Part shown: in pieces, positions 1 through 12,289 of the stretch
Position numbering within the stretch: the stretch's first letter is position 1
Layout of the letters: every line of letters starts with the position of its first letter
Assembly: GCF_000247815.1 (NCBI RefSeq)
Contig: NC_021674.1
Span: 82,568,935-82,632,934 of the forward strand
DNA length: 64,000 bases
Reading direction: 5' to 3'
From: Ficedula albicollis
Lineage: Eukaryota > Chordata > Aves > Passeriformes > Muscicapidae
The notes under the pieces: generated by a model
Told to the model about the DNA's origin: nothing
The model's input: only the letters and a program-made list of their open reading frames with translations
Databases searched by the model: none
Translations under genes and position numbers: made by a program

Positions 1-234
1 CTGTGGGCAAGAATTAAAGGGAAGCAGGAGTTTCTATTTCTATGCTATTCTATATCCAGATAAACCCCAAAAGCACAAATGCTTTGTTATAAAAAAAAAT
101 ACTGTGTTTTTTGCCATTAAATTTTCATATGCTGGCAAGCTGACTATCAGGAAGGATAGTTGTCCAAACATCTTGCCAATAAGATTTCTCTTTGTGATAA
201 GTTCTAATACAGGCCTAAGCCAATCAATTAAACT

Positions 235-440
235 TCCTGTGTCTTGCCCAGTTTTAAATGCCTCTAATATCTAGCTTTTGGCACTTCCCTAGCAGGCTGC
301 CTAATAGTCTTGCTATCAAAAAGATTTTCCTAACATTTATTGGAAGTCTATTTATTTTAATGTCTTCTCATTGTATCTAATAATGAACTTTTATACCAGT
401 TGTTATGACTTCATGTGTTCTTCCTTTCCCACATTTGGTG
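235..440 (-). mobile_element. Old, diverged CR1-like LINE fragment
   Basis: Read on the minus strand this resembles the 3' part of an old CR1 LINE. Order of recognisable blocks on the plus strand: a TTAAATGCCTC block near 255, CACTTCCCTAG near 282, an ATAGTCT block near 305, and an AAAAAGATTTTCCTAAC block near 320. These occur in the same order in CR1 elements of birds and reptiles. No reading frame survives and both ends are vague. The match is from memory of the family pattern; a repeat-library search would settle it. Confidence 0.5.
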
Positions 441-1107
441 CATAGTAGTATTAAAGAATTTGCATTAAATAATTGAGTTCAGCAAGTAGATATGTTCACA
501 GGATACTTATATATCAAACCATTCTCTGAATTTTTTGCTGTCATATTCATGAATTTCACAATTGTTATGGGCTCACTGTGAACAACTCACTGAAAGTACT
601 CAGCACTGGAATTGAGATATGAAACCCAAGAATCAGAAATTCAAGGTCTTCATTAGGATGACATGCATCACATGATATTAACTTGCACTCAATCCTTGAG
701 TAATCCTTGCAATAATTAAAGCAAGAATCATTCTGGTGCGATTTTATCTACTCAGGTGGACAAAATTAGAATGCACTGCCTGTGCATGCTTTGAAAGTCA
801 TGCCCAATCAGCACCAAATGAGTACACCTGATAAAAAAAATAAGAAAGGCATCAAAGTACCACAGCTACAGAAATGTTCTTAATCTTTTTTTGTTGGAAG
901 CTGAGGCCATGTACTTCCTTTGACTATTTCTAATCTTTTTTGTACTCCAGGCATTGCTTAACAGAGTTATAACCATATTCAGACATTTTATTAATCCATA
1001 AGATAATGCAGTATCTAAATGCCTTTTATTGGTTTTCTCAGCCTCAGATGTGATCTTTATTCTGAATTGTCTGAAGGGGAATTAGAGCTGTAATAGTTAA
1101 GTAATAG
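441..1107. other. AT-rich sequence, nothing recognised
   Basis: Stops are frequent in all frames and no repeat family is recognisable. Confidence 0.6.
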
Positions 1108-1248
1108 TTGCTTCTTGTTCAAGACCTTCTTAGAAGAGCTCTCTAGAGCATCAACAAACCTCCTTAACTAAATATCTACTTCTTTGCTTCTTGTTCAAGA
1201 CCTTCTTAGAGGAGCCCTCTAGAGCATCAACAAACCTCCTTAACTAAA
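1108..1248. repeat. Direct duplication, 65 bp unit, period 76
   Basis: Copy 1 is about 1108-1172 and copy 2 about 1184-1248. Both begin TTGCTTCTTGTTCAAGACC and end CCTCCTTAACTAAA. They differ at two bases (AGAAGAGCTCTC against AGAGGAGCCCTC). An 11-base unrelated filler separates them, so this is not a simple head-to-tail tandem. Confidence 0.9.
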
Positions 1249-1923
1249 AGTAATTAAAGGGCAGATAAAATGGGTAAAACTTTTGTGTGTGTGCTTCCCC
1301 AATTATTTCAATTTAGTTTACTCCAGGTTGGAAAGTAATTGAGGGAAACTGAATTGTAGTAAGAGATTTTAAATCTGAGAAGTATTTTACACAAGGAATT
1401 AATAGAATTTTACTCATTCATTTTAAATTTCTTTTCTAATTTTCTACAATTTTTCTGAGAACTTATAGACTAGAAGTCCTAGTGTCTGCTTCGCCTCACT
1501 AAAAAACCTGTCATATAGAACTTCTTTTTCTCTCACTCTTCATAGAAAACCCAACAACCATTCCGAAAACTGAACAGAGCAAATAGTATTCATTACCCTC
1601 TACAACATACACCATCCTACACAACATCCAGGATGCTGAGAACATCTAAAATTTTTGATTCGCATTATCTGATCAGCTAGCTCTCACTCTCTGGTACTCT
1701 GCCCCTTCAAACAGGGCCAGCTGGTGATGATGAATCATTTCAGTGGCATAAGAGCTGCAACAAATATGGGAGCAGTGCCCACAAAGCAAATTCAGAAAGA
1801 GGAAAATTATGTGAAAATGGCACAGATTGGGAGACTTGACCATTGAATGACTTTAGGAAAAAAGAACACAGCAGGAAGAACATGACTTCACCAGTAAGTA
1901 GAAAATTAACACAAGATGAATGA
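1249..1923. other. AT-rich sequence, nothing recognised
   Basis: No coding, RNA or repeat signal was seen. The minus-strand open frame that enters this stretch from the right belongs to the CR1 fragment at 1924-2232. Confidence 0.55.
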
Positions 1924-2232
1924 CTCATAGAATCATAGAATTGAATCATAGAATGGTCTGGATTGGAAAGGACTTTAAAGATCATCTGTTTCCAACCCCT
2001 CTGCCATGGGCAGAGACACCTTTCACTAGAGCAGGTTGCCCCGCCTGGCCTCTGGTGATGAATAGATCCCTCACAAATCCCCCAGTACTGCCAGTTTTCC
2101 TGACCCAGGTGCAGCACTTTGCACTTGGTCTTGTTAAATCCCATGAGATTCCCATGAACCCACTTCTTCTGAGCTTGTCCAGGTCCCTCTTGATGCCATC
2201 CCATCCTTCAGGTATGTCAACTGCACAGAACT
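1924..2232 (-). mobile_element. CR1 LINE, 3' end, internally deleted
   Basis: The left end on the plus strand has several CATAGAAT-type units, the reverse complement of the ATTCTATGA tail typical of avian CR1. It is followed by the usual 3' block (GGATTGGAAAGGACTTTAAA, then a CTGCCATGGGCAGAGACACC block). From about 2090 to 2220 the minus strand encodes a piece of the CR1 reverse-transcriptase ORF C-terminal part, including NLMGFNKTKCKVLHLG. The 3' block joins this coding piece within about 50 bases, whereas in the CR1 at 11310-12135 the corresponding parts are several hundred bases apart. I infer an internal deletion. The element is 5' truncated and dead. Confidence 0.9.
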
Positions 2233-4780
2233 CTGATTATATAGAAGGGGGCTATTTAAACATTTTAATTGCTCTTCTGTAGCTGGCAATACTTTCCTTC
2301 CAGTGTGTTGACAGCACTCATTGGCTTTCATTGAATTAGAGGGGACTTAGGGCTGTTCTGACTCTGTAGGACACTGAAAGATATCTCAGACATTTCAAAC
2401 CTGCAAAACGAGATTGTGGCATCCACATCATGTTTGATGACATTCCAGGCTAAGGTGCTTTTAGCAAAACACCAGAGTTTGCATTTCTTGTCCTAACAGC
2501 AAAAGGAGTTACTCATAGCGCCAGTGAAAGTGGAGAAACAATGCATGCTTAAAATTGTTGTTTCTAAAGGTGATGCTGACACTGGCACACTTTTGGTTTT
2601 CTCAATCCTGAGTAACCTTTTAGACAGTTTAGGTGGAACATACAGGCAGTTGAATCCCATTCATGCATGCTAATTTCAGGTTAATTTTGCTGCTCCACTA
2701 ATGTTAGGGGTGGCAATTTAGTGACTTCATACTGACAGCTGATCTGTCATTTCCTGTTTTCAAAAGTTAGCTGTAGCTGGAACAAGATAGGTAAATCATA
2801 AAATAAACTTTACAGTGAAAGACAGAGGAGTATAAAAGAGACTGTATTAATATACATCTCATTAACAGTGCTTTCAATTTTCAAAACATTGTACTGGGCT
2901 CTTTGTCAACTGAGATATGAAAGGGGTGCGCTTGCTCACACCTATGCTCACATATGCACAGGAGGAAATAATTTGTGAGAGTAACTACAGTGAATGAAGA
3001 TAAATGCTGAGGGGTGAAAAAAACCACAAATTAATCCTGCAAGGTGTAGATAGCAACATGCACCATTTAATAGTGCCATTAACACAGACAAAAAAGAGTT
3101 TCCAAAATATTTCAGACAGATATTGCACTGATGCATTCACTTATATGAAAAGTGCAAAGGAAAGTGGTTGCCCACTTCTCATGATTTAAGGGCTCACATG
3201 TTTGTAACACTTGGTCACTGGTGGAGTTCCATCTTTGGAATGTAAGACATTGCTGGTGGTATCAAGCCTTCTCTTGATACGTAGAGCTAGACCAGCACGA
3301 CTGATACAGAAAAGGAAACTGTCCTGGTCAATATGTTGATTTCTGCCTTACAGGGTAATGTTTCACTTCATCCAAGGGTTTAACTAGACAGCAGAGGTGG
3401 GTGAATATTTGGCCAAAATATTTTTGAGAGAATTGGTGGCTGTGCCAATTGTACAAATCATCTCTGGATGAGTGCAGAACAAGAGATGGGAGATGTAAGG
3501 ACTGCTCATGAACTCAGGCTGGAGGATTTCCACAAAAAAACAAAGCCTCTTCAGGAAAAAAAGTGTGTGCAGTGCTTGCAGCCTGGGAAAGCACAGAAAG
3601 TGCTAGACAGTAAGTGTGGAAGGTCCTTAATACAAGTAGACATCATAAAGGAATGAGAAGGATTGGTTTTTAAAACTCATATTGCCATCTATCTTAGCTA
3701 ACACAGTACAGGTTTTTCCTTTTCAGAGTTTGGGATGGGGTTTTTTTGCTCTAGTTCAGTATTTTACGTTCTGATAAAACCTAGATTTGGAGATTAAGAG
3801 ACTTTTGATAGGCTCCTTAGGCAAATATGTGATATATTCACCTCAGGATGCTGACTTTCATGGAAACATGTACAAGCATCCTCTACATGTTGATTAAATA
3901 TGTCACCAGAGTTTAGCACTCCTCCTTGTTGACATAGTTATGGCTTTCATTTCTGCTCATGACCTAACACCCAGCATTGTTCCTCAGGCAAAACCTCAAC
4001 TTGAATTGCATACTATCTTTTCCCATCAGTTTCTCACAGCTTCTGATGTCAGTTTTGCTTTGGAAGTTTGGAAGAAACGGCACTGTAGGGTGTTTCAGGA
4101 ATGCGTCTGCCTTTCTACCCAACAGCACTCCCATCTTCAGGTTACTGTGTAACTTACAGCTTCAGTAGTCTGTGTCTTCCATTGCAGACAGAGACCCAGC
4201 TCAGCACAGCTTTTGTGCTATTATCTTGGCATCAGTCCCTGCATGGCAGTCCCAACTCAGTATCTTATCGCTGCAGATTTTTATCCCGACATTTGGTGTG
4301 AGCTCTGTTATGTAGACATCACAAACAGCTTTTGCCTGGATAGTAATCCATGGTTCACAAGAGAATTTGCATAACATGACTGTTTTGGAAAAAAATTTAC
4401 TTGCTTGGAATTTGATTTGTTTGCAGTTCTCTGTGATAATTGATCAAAAGATGATCTGGTAGTTTTAATGCAGTTTGTCCATTCCCTTTCTGAGGAAGAA
4501 ATTGATGTGTGTATTCAGTGTTTAGATAGTAGCCATACATAGCAAATTCTAGTTATTCAACCTATGTATGCATCTGTTCTATGCTGCAGTCTAAATTTCA
4601 ATTTCTTACTTTACATCTTAATCCAATATATTCCATCTATTCTTTTATGCCATCTCATAATCATTTGTATGTCCTTCTGTGTTTGAATGTGTACACTGTG
4701 TACAGCAGTCTCACAGTGGTGCCCTAAAAATGAATGGCTGTTAAAGTTCAGAAATGCATTCGTGTCAGTACTGCCAGATG
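2233..4780. other. Non-coding single-copy sequence
   Basis: Only short open frames of 60-70 codons occur (for example 3004-3189, 3468-3656, 3940-4152 on plus). None resembles a known protein, and they overlap each other in different frames as chance frames do. No repeat family was recognised. Confidence 0.6.
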
Positions 4781-5031
4781 AGGGTAGGTCTTCTCTCCCA
4801 AGCAACAGGTGAAAGGAAAAGACTAAATTACCTCAAGTTGCATCAGAGGAGGCTTAGATTGACTATTAGGGAAAAAAAATTCACCGAAAGAGTTGTCAAT
4901 CATTGGAACAGGCTGCCCAGGGAAGTGGTGGTACAACCATACCTTGAGGTATCTAAAAGACATGTGGATATGGCACTTATAGACATGGTTGACTGGTGGA
5001 CTTTTCAGTATAGGTTAATAGCTGAACTTGG
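4781..5031 (+). mobile_element. CR1 LINE fragment, 3' part of the RT ORF
   Basis: Plus-strand translation keeps the CR1 ORF2 C-terminal signature, including KKFTERVVNHWNRLPREVVV, preceded by a degraded segment with LKLHQRRLRLTIR. At DNA level the block AACAGGCTGCCCAGGGAAGT and the downstream GACATGGTTGACTGGTGGAC region are characteristic of CR1. The 3' terminal part (the GATGATCTTAGAGG-like block and the octamer tail) is missing, so the copy is truncated at both ends. An open frame of 108 codons through it is a remnant and not a host gene. Confidence 0.92.
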
Positions 5032-7050
5032 TGCACATTTGCATACACAAATAAATATTTTGTTGCATCACTGTGGGTAAATGGTTCTTTGACTGTCTGC
5101 CTCACATCAATAAAGGCTTGTCTATCTTGTACTTGATCCATTCCTGAGACTAAAGTCACCCCTCTCTTTGAACAGTTGCTATTTAGATTAGCAAAAAGGG
5201 TTTTGGCGATTTTTGTTTAAAATTATCTTTAAAGATTTGATTATTGACGGTAGATATAAGCAGCCCATTAGATGTCATCTTTTTCCCAAGGATAGCAGCT
5301 GATTTTAAGGCACTTTTGCCCTACCTTTCATATCTCTGGAGAAAGCCAAGTGCTTCAGAGAAGGGTTTTTCAGATAGTTGAATTGCTGCCAAAATCATGT
5401 TCCTCCCACCAGAGCTGTTCAGTGGGTGGGCTCTCACACAAGCAGGCAGCGTGTATCTATGGGTTCACACTCACACCTGTTCTGCTGCAGTCATGTTTTT
5501 CAGAAATGTTCTTGCTCTGGGCTTTTTTTTGAGGGCTGCAATTACTATGCACATGTTGCCATGCACATGGGCTAATTACAGCAACTGAAGATGAAGACAG
5601 GGAGGTTTGGGACAGTACACAGCTTCTCTAAAATTCCTTATCTGTTCTTGCCTGGGACCTGGGAAAGCACCTTGTTTTTTACAGGCAGATTTTTTTTTTT
5701 TGCCACAAAGTTTTACCAACTAATCCGTCCTCTTGTTCTTCACCTGATACTTTAGGAGGTGTCTTTGCTGTGTGGTGTATCTGACAGTATGACCTGGAAC
5801 TTGGTGATAAGTTTTGCAAGGATAAATAAAGCAACCTGTGTTGAAGAGAATTTGAAAAGTGTTCATCAACACTCTTGTGGCTTAATGAAACATCTGGAGA
5901 TGTCAGATTTGCAATGCAGTGGGAGAAGATACAGGCAGCCATGTGCTTCAAAGCCAGATTCTCAGGGATGGTAGGGAATAGAATCAGTCTTGTCTAAAAG
6001 TTGATGATTGAAATCTCATGTGGTCAACAGATTCTATTTAATCTCATCCCAAGGTGGTATCCTTGAGAGGTGACAAAGGTGACAAAGACAGGGGTCAGGA
6101 ATCACTCTCTGCACAGGTCTGTGTCTCCTCACATTACTTGAAGAAATCTAGCCTAGAGGATTTAGAGAACTAAAAATAATGAGATTAAACGCCCCTAAAA
6201 CCTCTATGTTTCTTTTGCAATAAAGGATCTTTAGAGTAGAAATATGTGCTGTTAGTCTGAGGCTGACAGATACTTTTACCTTCAAATTCTGCTTCCTTAT
6301 TTTACATACTATCACCTTAGATATGCACAGACTTCCATTCGGGAGCATTTTTGTGTTAGAGAATAGTTCATGATTCATGCACACATGATTAAGTCCTTCC
6401 ACTTCTTGGGGCCGTTGTCTGTACAGGAAAAGAGATTCTTTATGTGATGCTTCTTAGCGAGAGCCTCCTGACAGATCTGTCTGCTCCCCTCACAAATATG
6501 CTGGAGCAAAAGCATGCACATTCCATCTGCACAAACGGGAGAGGAGAAAAGTGCATTCAACATCTGTTGCAGCAGTTATGAATATTACAGCAGTCTGGTT
6601 TTCCTAGGAATTGTGCCTAAAGCAGGACCTATGGCTCAGACATTAAAAAGGGAAAAACTAGCCTAGTACAATTTCGCTAAGTCTCTTATTTCCTATGATT
6701 TTCCTTCAAGTTTTTACCACATGTTCCTTGAGAAAAATAAAGGTCAAATTTCCTTATCCTGATTTGTAGTTTTGTCTTGTCGTAGTTGGACATCTGGATG
6801 ATCCCCCACAAAATTTCTGAAATAAATTTGTGTGGATAATTGGCCTGGGTAGCAGAGGCAAAAAAATGTGATATGAGGGGGTCATTAATATATTGAATTT
6901 GCAGTAAAATTAAGAAAAAAAATTTGTAGTACAAATTTGAATTAAAAATATAGCTTTCTCTAGGATTTTATTTTTTGTTAATAATATTCAGCTTATATTT
7001 CTGTTAAAAATACATGGGGGGTAAAAATCTTGAAGTTGATTGCCTGAGCC
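5032..7050. other. Non-coding sequence, nothing recognised
   Basis: Overlapping chance frames of 60-90 codons occur near 5350-5590, 5680-5970 and 6150-6930 on both strands. None has a recognisable domain. A short T run lies near 5690. Confidence 0.55.
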
Positions 7051-7145
7051 CAGAGCAAATTGCTTATATAGCAGAATAATTAGCAGGTTCTTTTTTACGT
7101 GACAGAGCAAATTGCTTATATAGCAGAATAATTAGCAGGTTCTTT
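7051..7145. repeat. Direct duplication, 43 bp unit, period 52
   Basis: Copy 1 is about 7051-7094 and copy 2 about 7103-7145, both starting CAGAGCAAATTGCTTATATA and ending TTAGCAGGTTCTTT. The copies look identical and are separated by about 8 bases of filler. Confidence 0.9.
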
Positions 7146-9594
7146 AGTGGGTCATTCAACATCTACTTCTATTTTCTTCTGTAACAGTAAAATTATATGA
7201 AATACTTTCTTAAACTCCTAACATCATGATGGATGAGCTACCTTTAAACTGAAATAAATCAGAATGGATAAATAAATTTCCTTTCTTTTACAGATCTGCA
7301 AGACAGAATATATGCTAAAAGTACTGAAAAAATTATTTATGAAAGTTCACACCTTTTATTTATTTTTTTAAACCAAGGACAGTTACTTAGATCTGACATC
7401 TAAAAATCACTAATTTGCATTAGTTTATAGCAAAAGATAAGTGTCAACATCAGTATAGACACTCCTTTCCTTTATAGGCTCAAAAATAAAAATTAAATAT
7501 CAGAATCTAGTTTTAGGGTAAGACAGAATGATACATGTTCTGAAAATCACTATATTGAGACAAAAAGAAATTTTAAAAGGTCTTCATAAGACAATATACA
7601 AGTCACCCTTTTTTAGAGTTTGAGTTCCATAAAGAAAAATGATAAAATGCTATGCAGTGAGTTATCACTCATTTGAAACATGTTTATATTAATAATGGAA
7701 CTACACTCTTCATTTTAAATTGTTGCTTTCAGCACTAATTATGTGGCTTCCATCGCACCAAATATTTATCCAAAAAAAATGAAGAGAAATTAAAAGATGA
7801 AAGAGAAAAATGTTGACAAATATTAAATAGTTTCACTTTGACATAATTGTGAGCTATTAAGTATGCCAGCAGTGATGTTCCAATGATTGGTACATAATTA
7901 TACAGGGAGAAAGGTTCTTAAGAATTCATAACAACTCCTTAGCATATCTTATTGGATTTATGCCAACATGAAGGATTTGGTAATGAACTGTTAATCTGAA
8001 TGCTCACTACCTGCCTGAGATTTAAAATGTGGGTCTGTCTAAATGTCAGCTGCAATTAAGTGTTAGGACTAAAAGCACCTTAGAAAACAAGAAAGTAATA
8101 GGATAGATTTTACTGTCTATTATTGATATTCATGGCTTTTCTCATGTTTAATCACTTGCACACTAAACGCTTTCTTGCAGATGTGTTTTCTGGAAATAGT
8201 GTTTAATAGGAGAAATAGGGTGAAATGAAGATGGAGAGTTTAGAGCAGGTATAACATCCTGATAAGGAAATCTGTTAGAAAACAGAAGAATCCCCTGTGG
8301 GGAGAAGGGGAAACTTCAGTGTCTGGGACATGTTCAATTAAACTTGAAAAACATTAGAAAATATTCTCTTTGGAAAAGGAAACAGATGCAATTGATATTT
8401 TTCATTACTAGTTTCTGTTATTCTCAAAGATTTTTTCCCAGGCAAGAAATTTGAGGGTTTTTCCTATCACATCTGCAAGGGGTAGTTTCATTGCCTTAAA
8501 GGATTAAGGAAAAAAAAAGTTGCAACATATATCTTAACTCTGAAACTGTAAATGGAAAGTTTAATCATCATTTAATCCAGACACCCCTCATGCTTACCGA
8601 TTAACTGATGTTATTTAAGGAGTTAAGGCTGGTAAATCAGAAATCTCTTTTACCACATTCTTGCATAAGAACAATTGCAAGAAACTTTCTACTGCAAAAT
8701 ATTCCTGTATGTATTCATGCCAGCAGTCATCATGGTTTTTTGTTATTGTTGAGGGAAGAGGATTTTTCTTGGAGTCACTCACAATTTTTCACTTACTGAG
8801 CAAAACTGAGCACATTTAAAGTGGATACTTGCTAATGTAATCCCAATATTTTGAAATTACAAAAGGAATGGCTCAGTAATTGGAAGCAACCATCTTGTTA
8901 GTCCCAAGATAAAAGGTTAAAGGATAAAACCATTAATTTTCAATTAATTTCTTCAGATTACACCAAAGCTGACCTTACTGGTTCTTAAAAGTCAACCATT
9001 AATTAATGTTAAGCAATTAATTTTGTTCCCAGATGCATTACAATGCAGTCATCTGTCATTTTGGCTGGACAGATTTTTTATTACCCTTCTTCTGACTCTA
9101 TGTGCAAATACAAAACTGAAAATCATAGAAACTATTATTATATATGCATATACACACGTACACATACACATATTCATTAAATACATATATATATTTTGCA
9201 TAAATATATTTATAGGAGGAAATGATAATTCTAATAATTTAGCTAAATGCTACTTATATTTTTCTAATCCAACAAATTTTCTTTAATGCATTTAATTTTG
9301 AATAAAAATTATTATTTTTCCAAAACTTTTACAAAAATACTTGCACTACTTTCAATTATTATTGTTTTTATAATGGAGTTGGGTATTTTACCTTAAAAGT
9401 TTGTTCTTCTTCACTTCTTTCATCTCAGAAACTGTAGTACATATAAGGAAGGACAAAGCCAAAACCTAGAAATGATAGTAATATGCAAAATTGCAAACTA
9501 GTTTTTCTTATTTCCTCTAATTTTCTAAAAGTAAAAAGAAAGTGATTTTCTCCATTAATAAAGAAAATATTAGTTTATAATCAATTTAAAAAAA
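7146..9594. other. Very AT-rich sequence
   Basis: AT-rich throughout, with alternating AT and ACATAT patches near 9135-9215. The open frame at 9023-9286 (plus) is low-complexity and not a credible gene. No known repeat was recognised. Confidence 0.6.

Positions 9595-9662
<68 letters not shown>
9595..9662. repeat. Poly-G run, 68 bases
   Basis: An uninterrupted run of G preceded by seven A and followed by AAATAAAAATG. The apparent poly-proline frame on the minus strand is a translation of this run and not a gene. Confidence 0.95.
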
Positions 9663-9663
<1 letters not shown>

Positions 9664-10329
9664 AATAAAAATGTAGCCTTCTTTTTCCAATCTTGAACTC
9701 ATTAGAAAATTACATTTTGAATATTTTCCTTTCCTTTTTCTGATGATATTCCGCAATAAAATTTGAAAAGCCAAACTATCTAATCAGCACTTGGTTTTCT
9801 GAGTATTCACATGATCTGCAATAGTAAACATACAACTAATAAGATTTTCAGAAAGATTTAATCTCTGTAATGTAGAACAGCAGTGTTCCTGTCTTATTCC
9901 TGCCAGTGCTGATTCTGTGCTCATAGAGTTTATCTGTGAACCTGACTCCAAATTTTTCTCAATTTAAAAAAGCAGCTAGTGATGCACTGGCAGTGTTCAA
10001 AGCACCCTTGGTTGTTCATGAGCATTTTATCAGACCCTGAGAGCAGCTTTTCCAGCTGGCAGATCTTTTTCTGAGCTTTAACTAGGTCGGCACCCACATT
10101 GTGATGCATGTCTGGATCTGAACTCTGTGGCCTTGCCCTGTCTCTGCTTGCTGTAAAGACTCGCATTTTCAGAAATGCCTCTTTTCTCAAAGATCTGCCT
10201 AGAGTGAACTGCAATCTGAAGTCACAATACACTGCCTAATCAACACCATCCCTTCAGCATACTGCATGAGCTGATTAAAAAAGAAAGGATCATGAATTTA
10301 GGTGAGAAAAACCATCAGAAAACTATTTA
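9663..10329. other. Unassigned sequence with one 100-codon minus-strand frame
   Basis: A minus-strand open frame at 9930-10232 includes a lysine- and leucine-rich stretch, VKAQKKICQLEKLLSGSDK, that looks like a short coiled coil. An AG splice-acceptor-like site (TTTACAG on the minus strand) lies at about 10155. No clear donor follows and the pyrimidine tract is weak. I do not recognise the protein; it could be a chance frame, a pseudoexon or a real exon. Confidence 0.2.
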
Positions 10330-10430
10330 TCTCTTTCTTTTCTTGTCCTTTTCTTTTCTCTTTTATTTTCTTCTTTCCTTTCGGGAAGGGAAGGGAAGGG
10401 AAGGGAAGGGAAGGGAAGGGAAGGGAAGGG
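10330..10430. repeat. Pyrimidine tract followed by (GGGAA)n
   Basis: From 10330 to about 10381 the plus strand is nearly all C and T. From 10383 to 10430 it becomes about ten units of GGGAA. The second half matches the G-quadruplex pattern of four or more GGG runs with two-base loops. The switch from pyrimidine to purine on one strand could also let the halves pair imperfectly. Confidence 0.95.
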
Positions 10431-11309
10431 TGAATGACTTTGCTTATATCATTCAGACAGCTGGAGACAAACATACTATAAAAGAAGGAGAGACATTTAA
10501 TTACTCTTGATAGTTTATATGAAGAATTTCTTTTCACCAAAGCTTTGACAGATTTGCTCTCTGCTAAGACAAGCCGTCAGAGAATTAATGTGTACGTGTT
10601 TAACATTTACATACTTCATGAAAACTACAGACACAGGAAATTGGAAAATATGTTTCAAAGCTTCAAATAATTTCTTCCCCTAGCAACATCTTAGGAAAAT
10701 GAGACCTTTGACTTTGTTTCAGAAATTGTTTATGCTTCTAATGGTAATTACATCAGTATTTGATGAAGGTTCCCCATTATGTAAAGGACAAATGTAAAAC
10801 ATAAGAAGCGTTGGAACAAGCATGGAAAAATCACAAGAGATTCAATTCACAAATGAGATTTACAAGGTTTGTGGCACATTCTGTGATTATGCCTAGATTA
10901 AAGATAAACCAGAACCATATTTTCATATTATGGTTGTACATTATCTGCAAACAGCCCAAATGGCATGCTGTGAATGATGGACTGAATTCAGCCCATAGGA
11001 ACAATGACCTGGCCCATACTCTGCTCCTGTTTAGCCCATGGACAAAGCATCCTCATAAGTGCACAGGTCCAGTCCCTGATACTGTTTCATCAAAGCCTAG
11101 TACCCCCCTCCCTCTCCTTCATGTGAGGTATAAAATTCTCAGTGTATTCACTGAGGACATATTATGTACATTTCTTCTTATCCCCATTTTTCTTTCCTGT
11201 CCTGTCCTGTAAGCATTCCCAGCTAGTAAAATTTTTACATGTAATGTACTCTGGTTTTTCATAATTATATAGTCACTATGAATAACAAAATAACATACAA
11301 TCAAAATAA
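10431..11309. other. Unassigned sequence with one 133-codon frame
   Basis: The plus-strand open frame at 10811-11212 is the longest here that is not made of a repeat. Its translation has no domain I recognise and no codon pattern that suggests selection. I treat it as chance. Confidence 0.5.
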
Positions 11310-12135
11310 TGTACATTGAAAGGGATGTCTGAAGGTTTTCTTGTCCAAACCCTTAATCAAAGCTGAGACAAGTGTGAAATTTCAGAAAATTGCTTGGAGT
11401 TGCATCCAGCTGAGTTCTGAATGCCTGCAGGGGTGAAGATGACCCACATATCTTCAGGTTTCCTCTTACAGTATTTGATAACCTTCACAGCAAGTAAACC
11501 TTTCCTTATAGAAAGTCTACATTTTGTTTTCTTCTACTCAGGTCTGGTGTGCCTTGTCCTTTTGCTTTGTTACTCCAAGAGTGGCCTGGCTCTGGCTTCT
11601 CCATACCTCCCATCCAGCTTGTGGAAGTTTGCAATGAAATCTTCTCTGAACTGCTTTTTTCCAGGCTGAACAAGCCAGCTTTTCTCAGTGTTTCCTCATG
11701 CATCACGTGCTTCAGCGTTCCACCTTCTGGGAGGATCTTCACTGCAGTACCTGCAGTGTGTCCTTGTCTCTTGCACAGGGGAACCCAGACCTGGACCTTG
11801 AACTCCAGATAGATCTCACCAGTGCTGGCCAGACTCACCCAAAAGGCAGGCACTGGTCTTCCCCCTGGAGCCTGATAGGTAGTGAGCTTTCAGCACACTG
11901 CTGGCTATGGTCAGCTGGTTTTCCATCAGGACTCCCAGGTCCTTCTGCCAAGCCACGTTTCAGCTGGTTGGCCCTGAGGCTGCGCAGGTGCCTTTGGTAA
12001 TTCCAATGGCAAGACACTGGATTGCCCTTCACTGCTCTTCATGGGGCTCCTGTCAGCCCACTTCTCCAGCTTGATGAGGTTCCTCTGGGTTGCAGCCCTG
12101 CCCTGCACTTGACTGAGAGTTTCATTCACATGGAT
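11310..12135 (-). mobile_element. CR1 LINE fragment with decayed RT ORF C-terminus
   Basis: The left edge on the plus strand has the CR1 3' block (GGGATGTCTGAAGGTTTTCT and CTTGTCCAAACCC). Moving right, the minus strand encodes scattered CR1 ORF2 C-terminal pieces: LRKAGLFSLEK near 11650-11700 and LIKLEKWADRSPMK near 12050-12090. These are in different frames and separated by stops. The order matches a CR1 copy inserted on the minus strand, about 0.8 kb long and 5' truncated. The open frames of 80-115 codons here are all remnants of this element. Confidence 0.9.
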
Positions 12136-12144
12136 TTTATTTAT

Positions 12145-12289
12145 GAAGTTTATTACCAAGGCGCACTTAAACATTTATTGGTCTCAGATCATTCCCTGAT
12201 GAACACCATCAGCAGTGAAGTTTATTACCAAGGGCGCACTTAAACATTTATTGGCCTCAGATCATTCCCTGATGAACACCATCAGCACC
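12145..12289. repeat. Tandem duplication, 72 bp unit
   Basis: Copy 1 is 12145-12216 and copy 2 12217-12289, both starting GAAGTTTATTACCAAGG and ending GAACACCATCAGCA. The second has one extra G and one T-to-C change. It abuts the 5' end of the CR1 fragment; the unit itself is not recognisable CR1. Confidence 0.92.

Noticed and set aside
1740..2204. 154-codon minus-strand frame
   Set aside because: Only its first part has coding resemblance, to CR1 ORF2; the rest reads through the CR1 3' untranslated block and flanking DNA.
4754..5080. 108-codon frame with a clear protein match
   Set aside because: The match is to the CR1 LINE ORF2 C-terminus, so it is a repeat remnant and not a host gene.
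10811..11212. 133-codon plus-strand frame
   Set aside because: No recognisable domain and no sign of codon selection; length is within chance for 64 kb.
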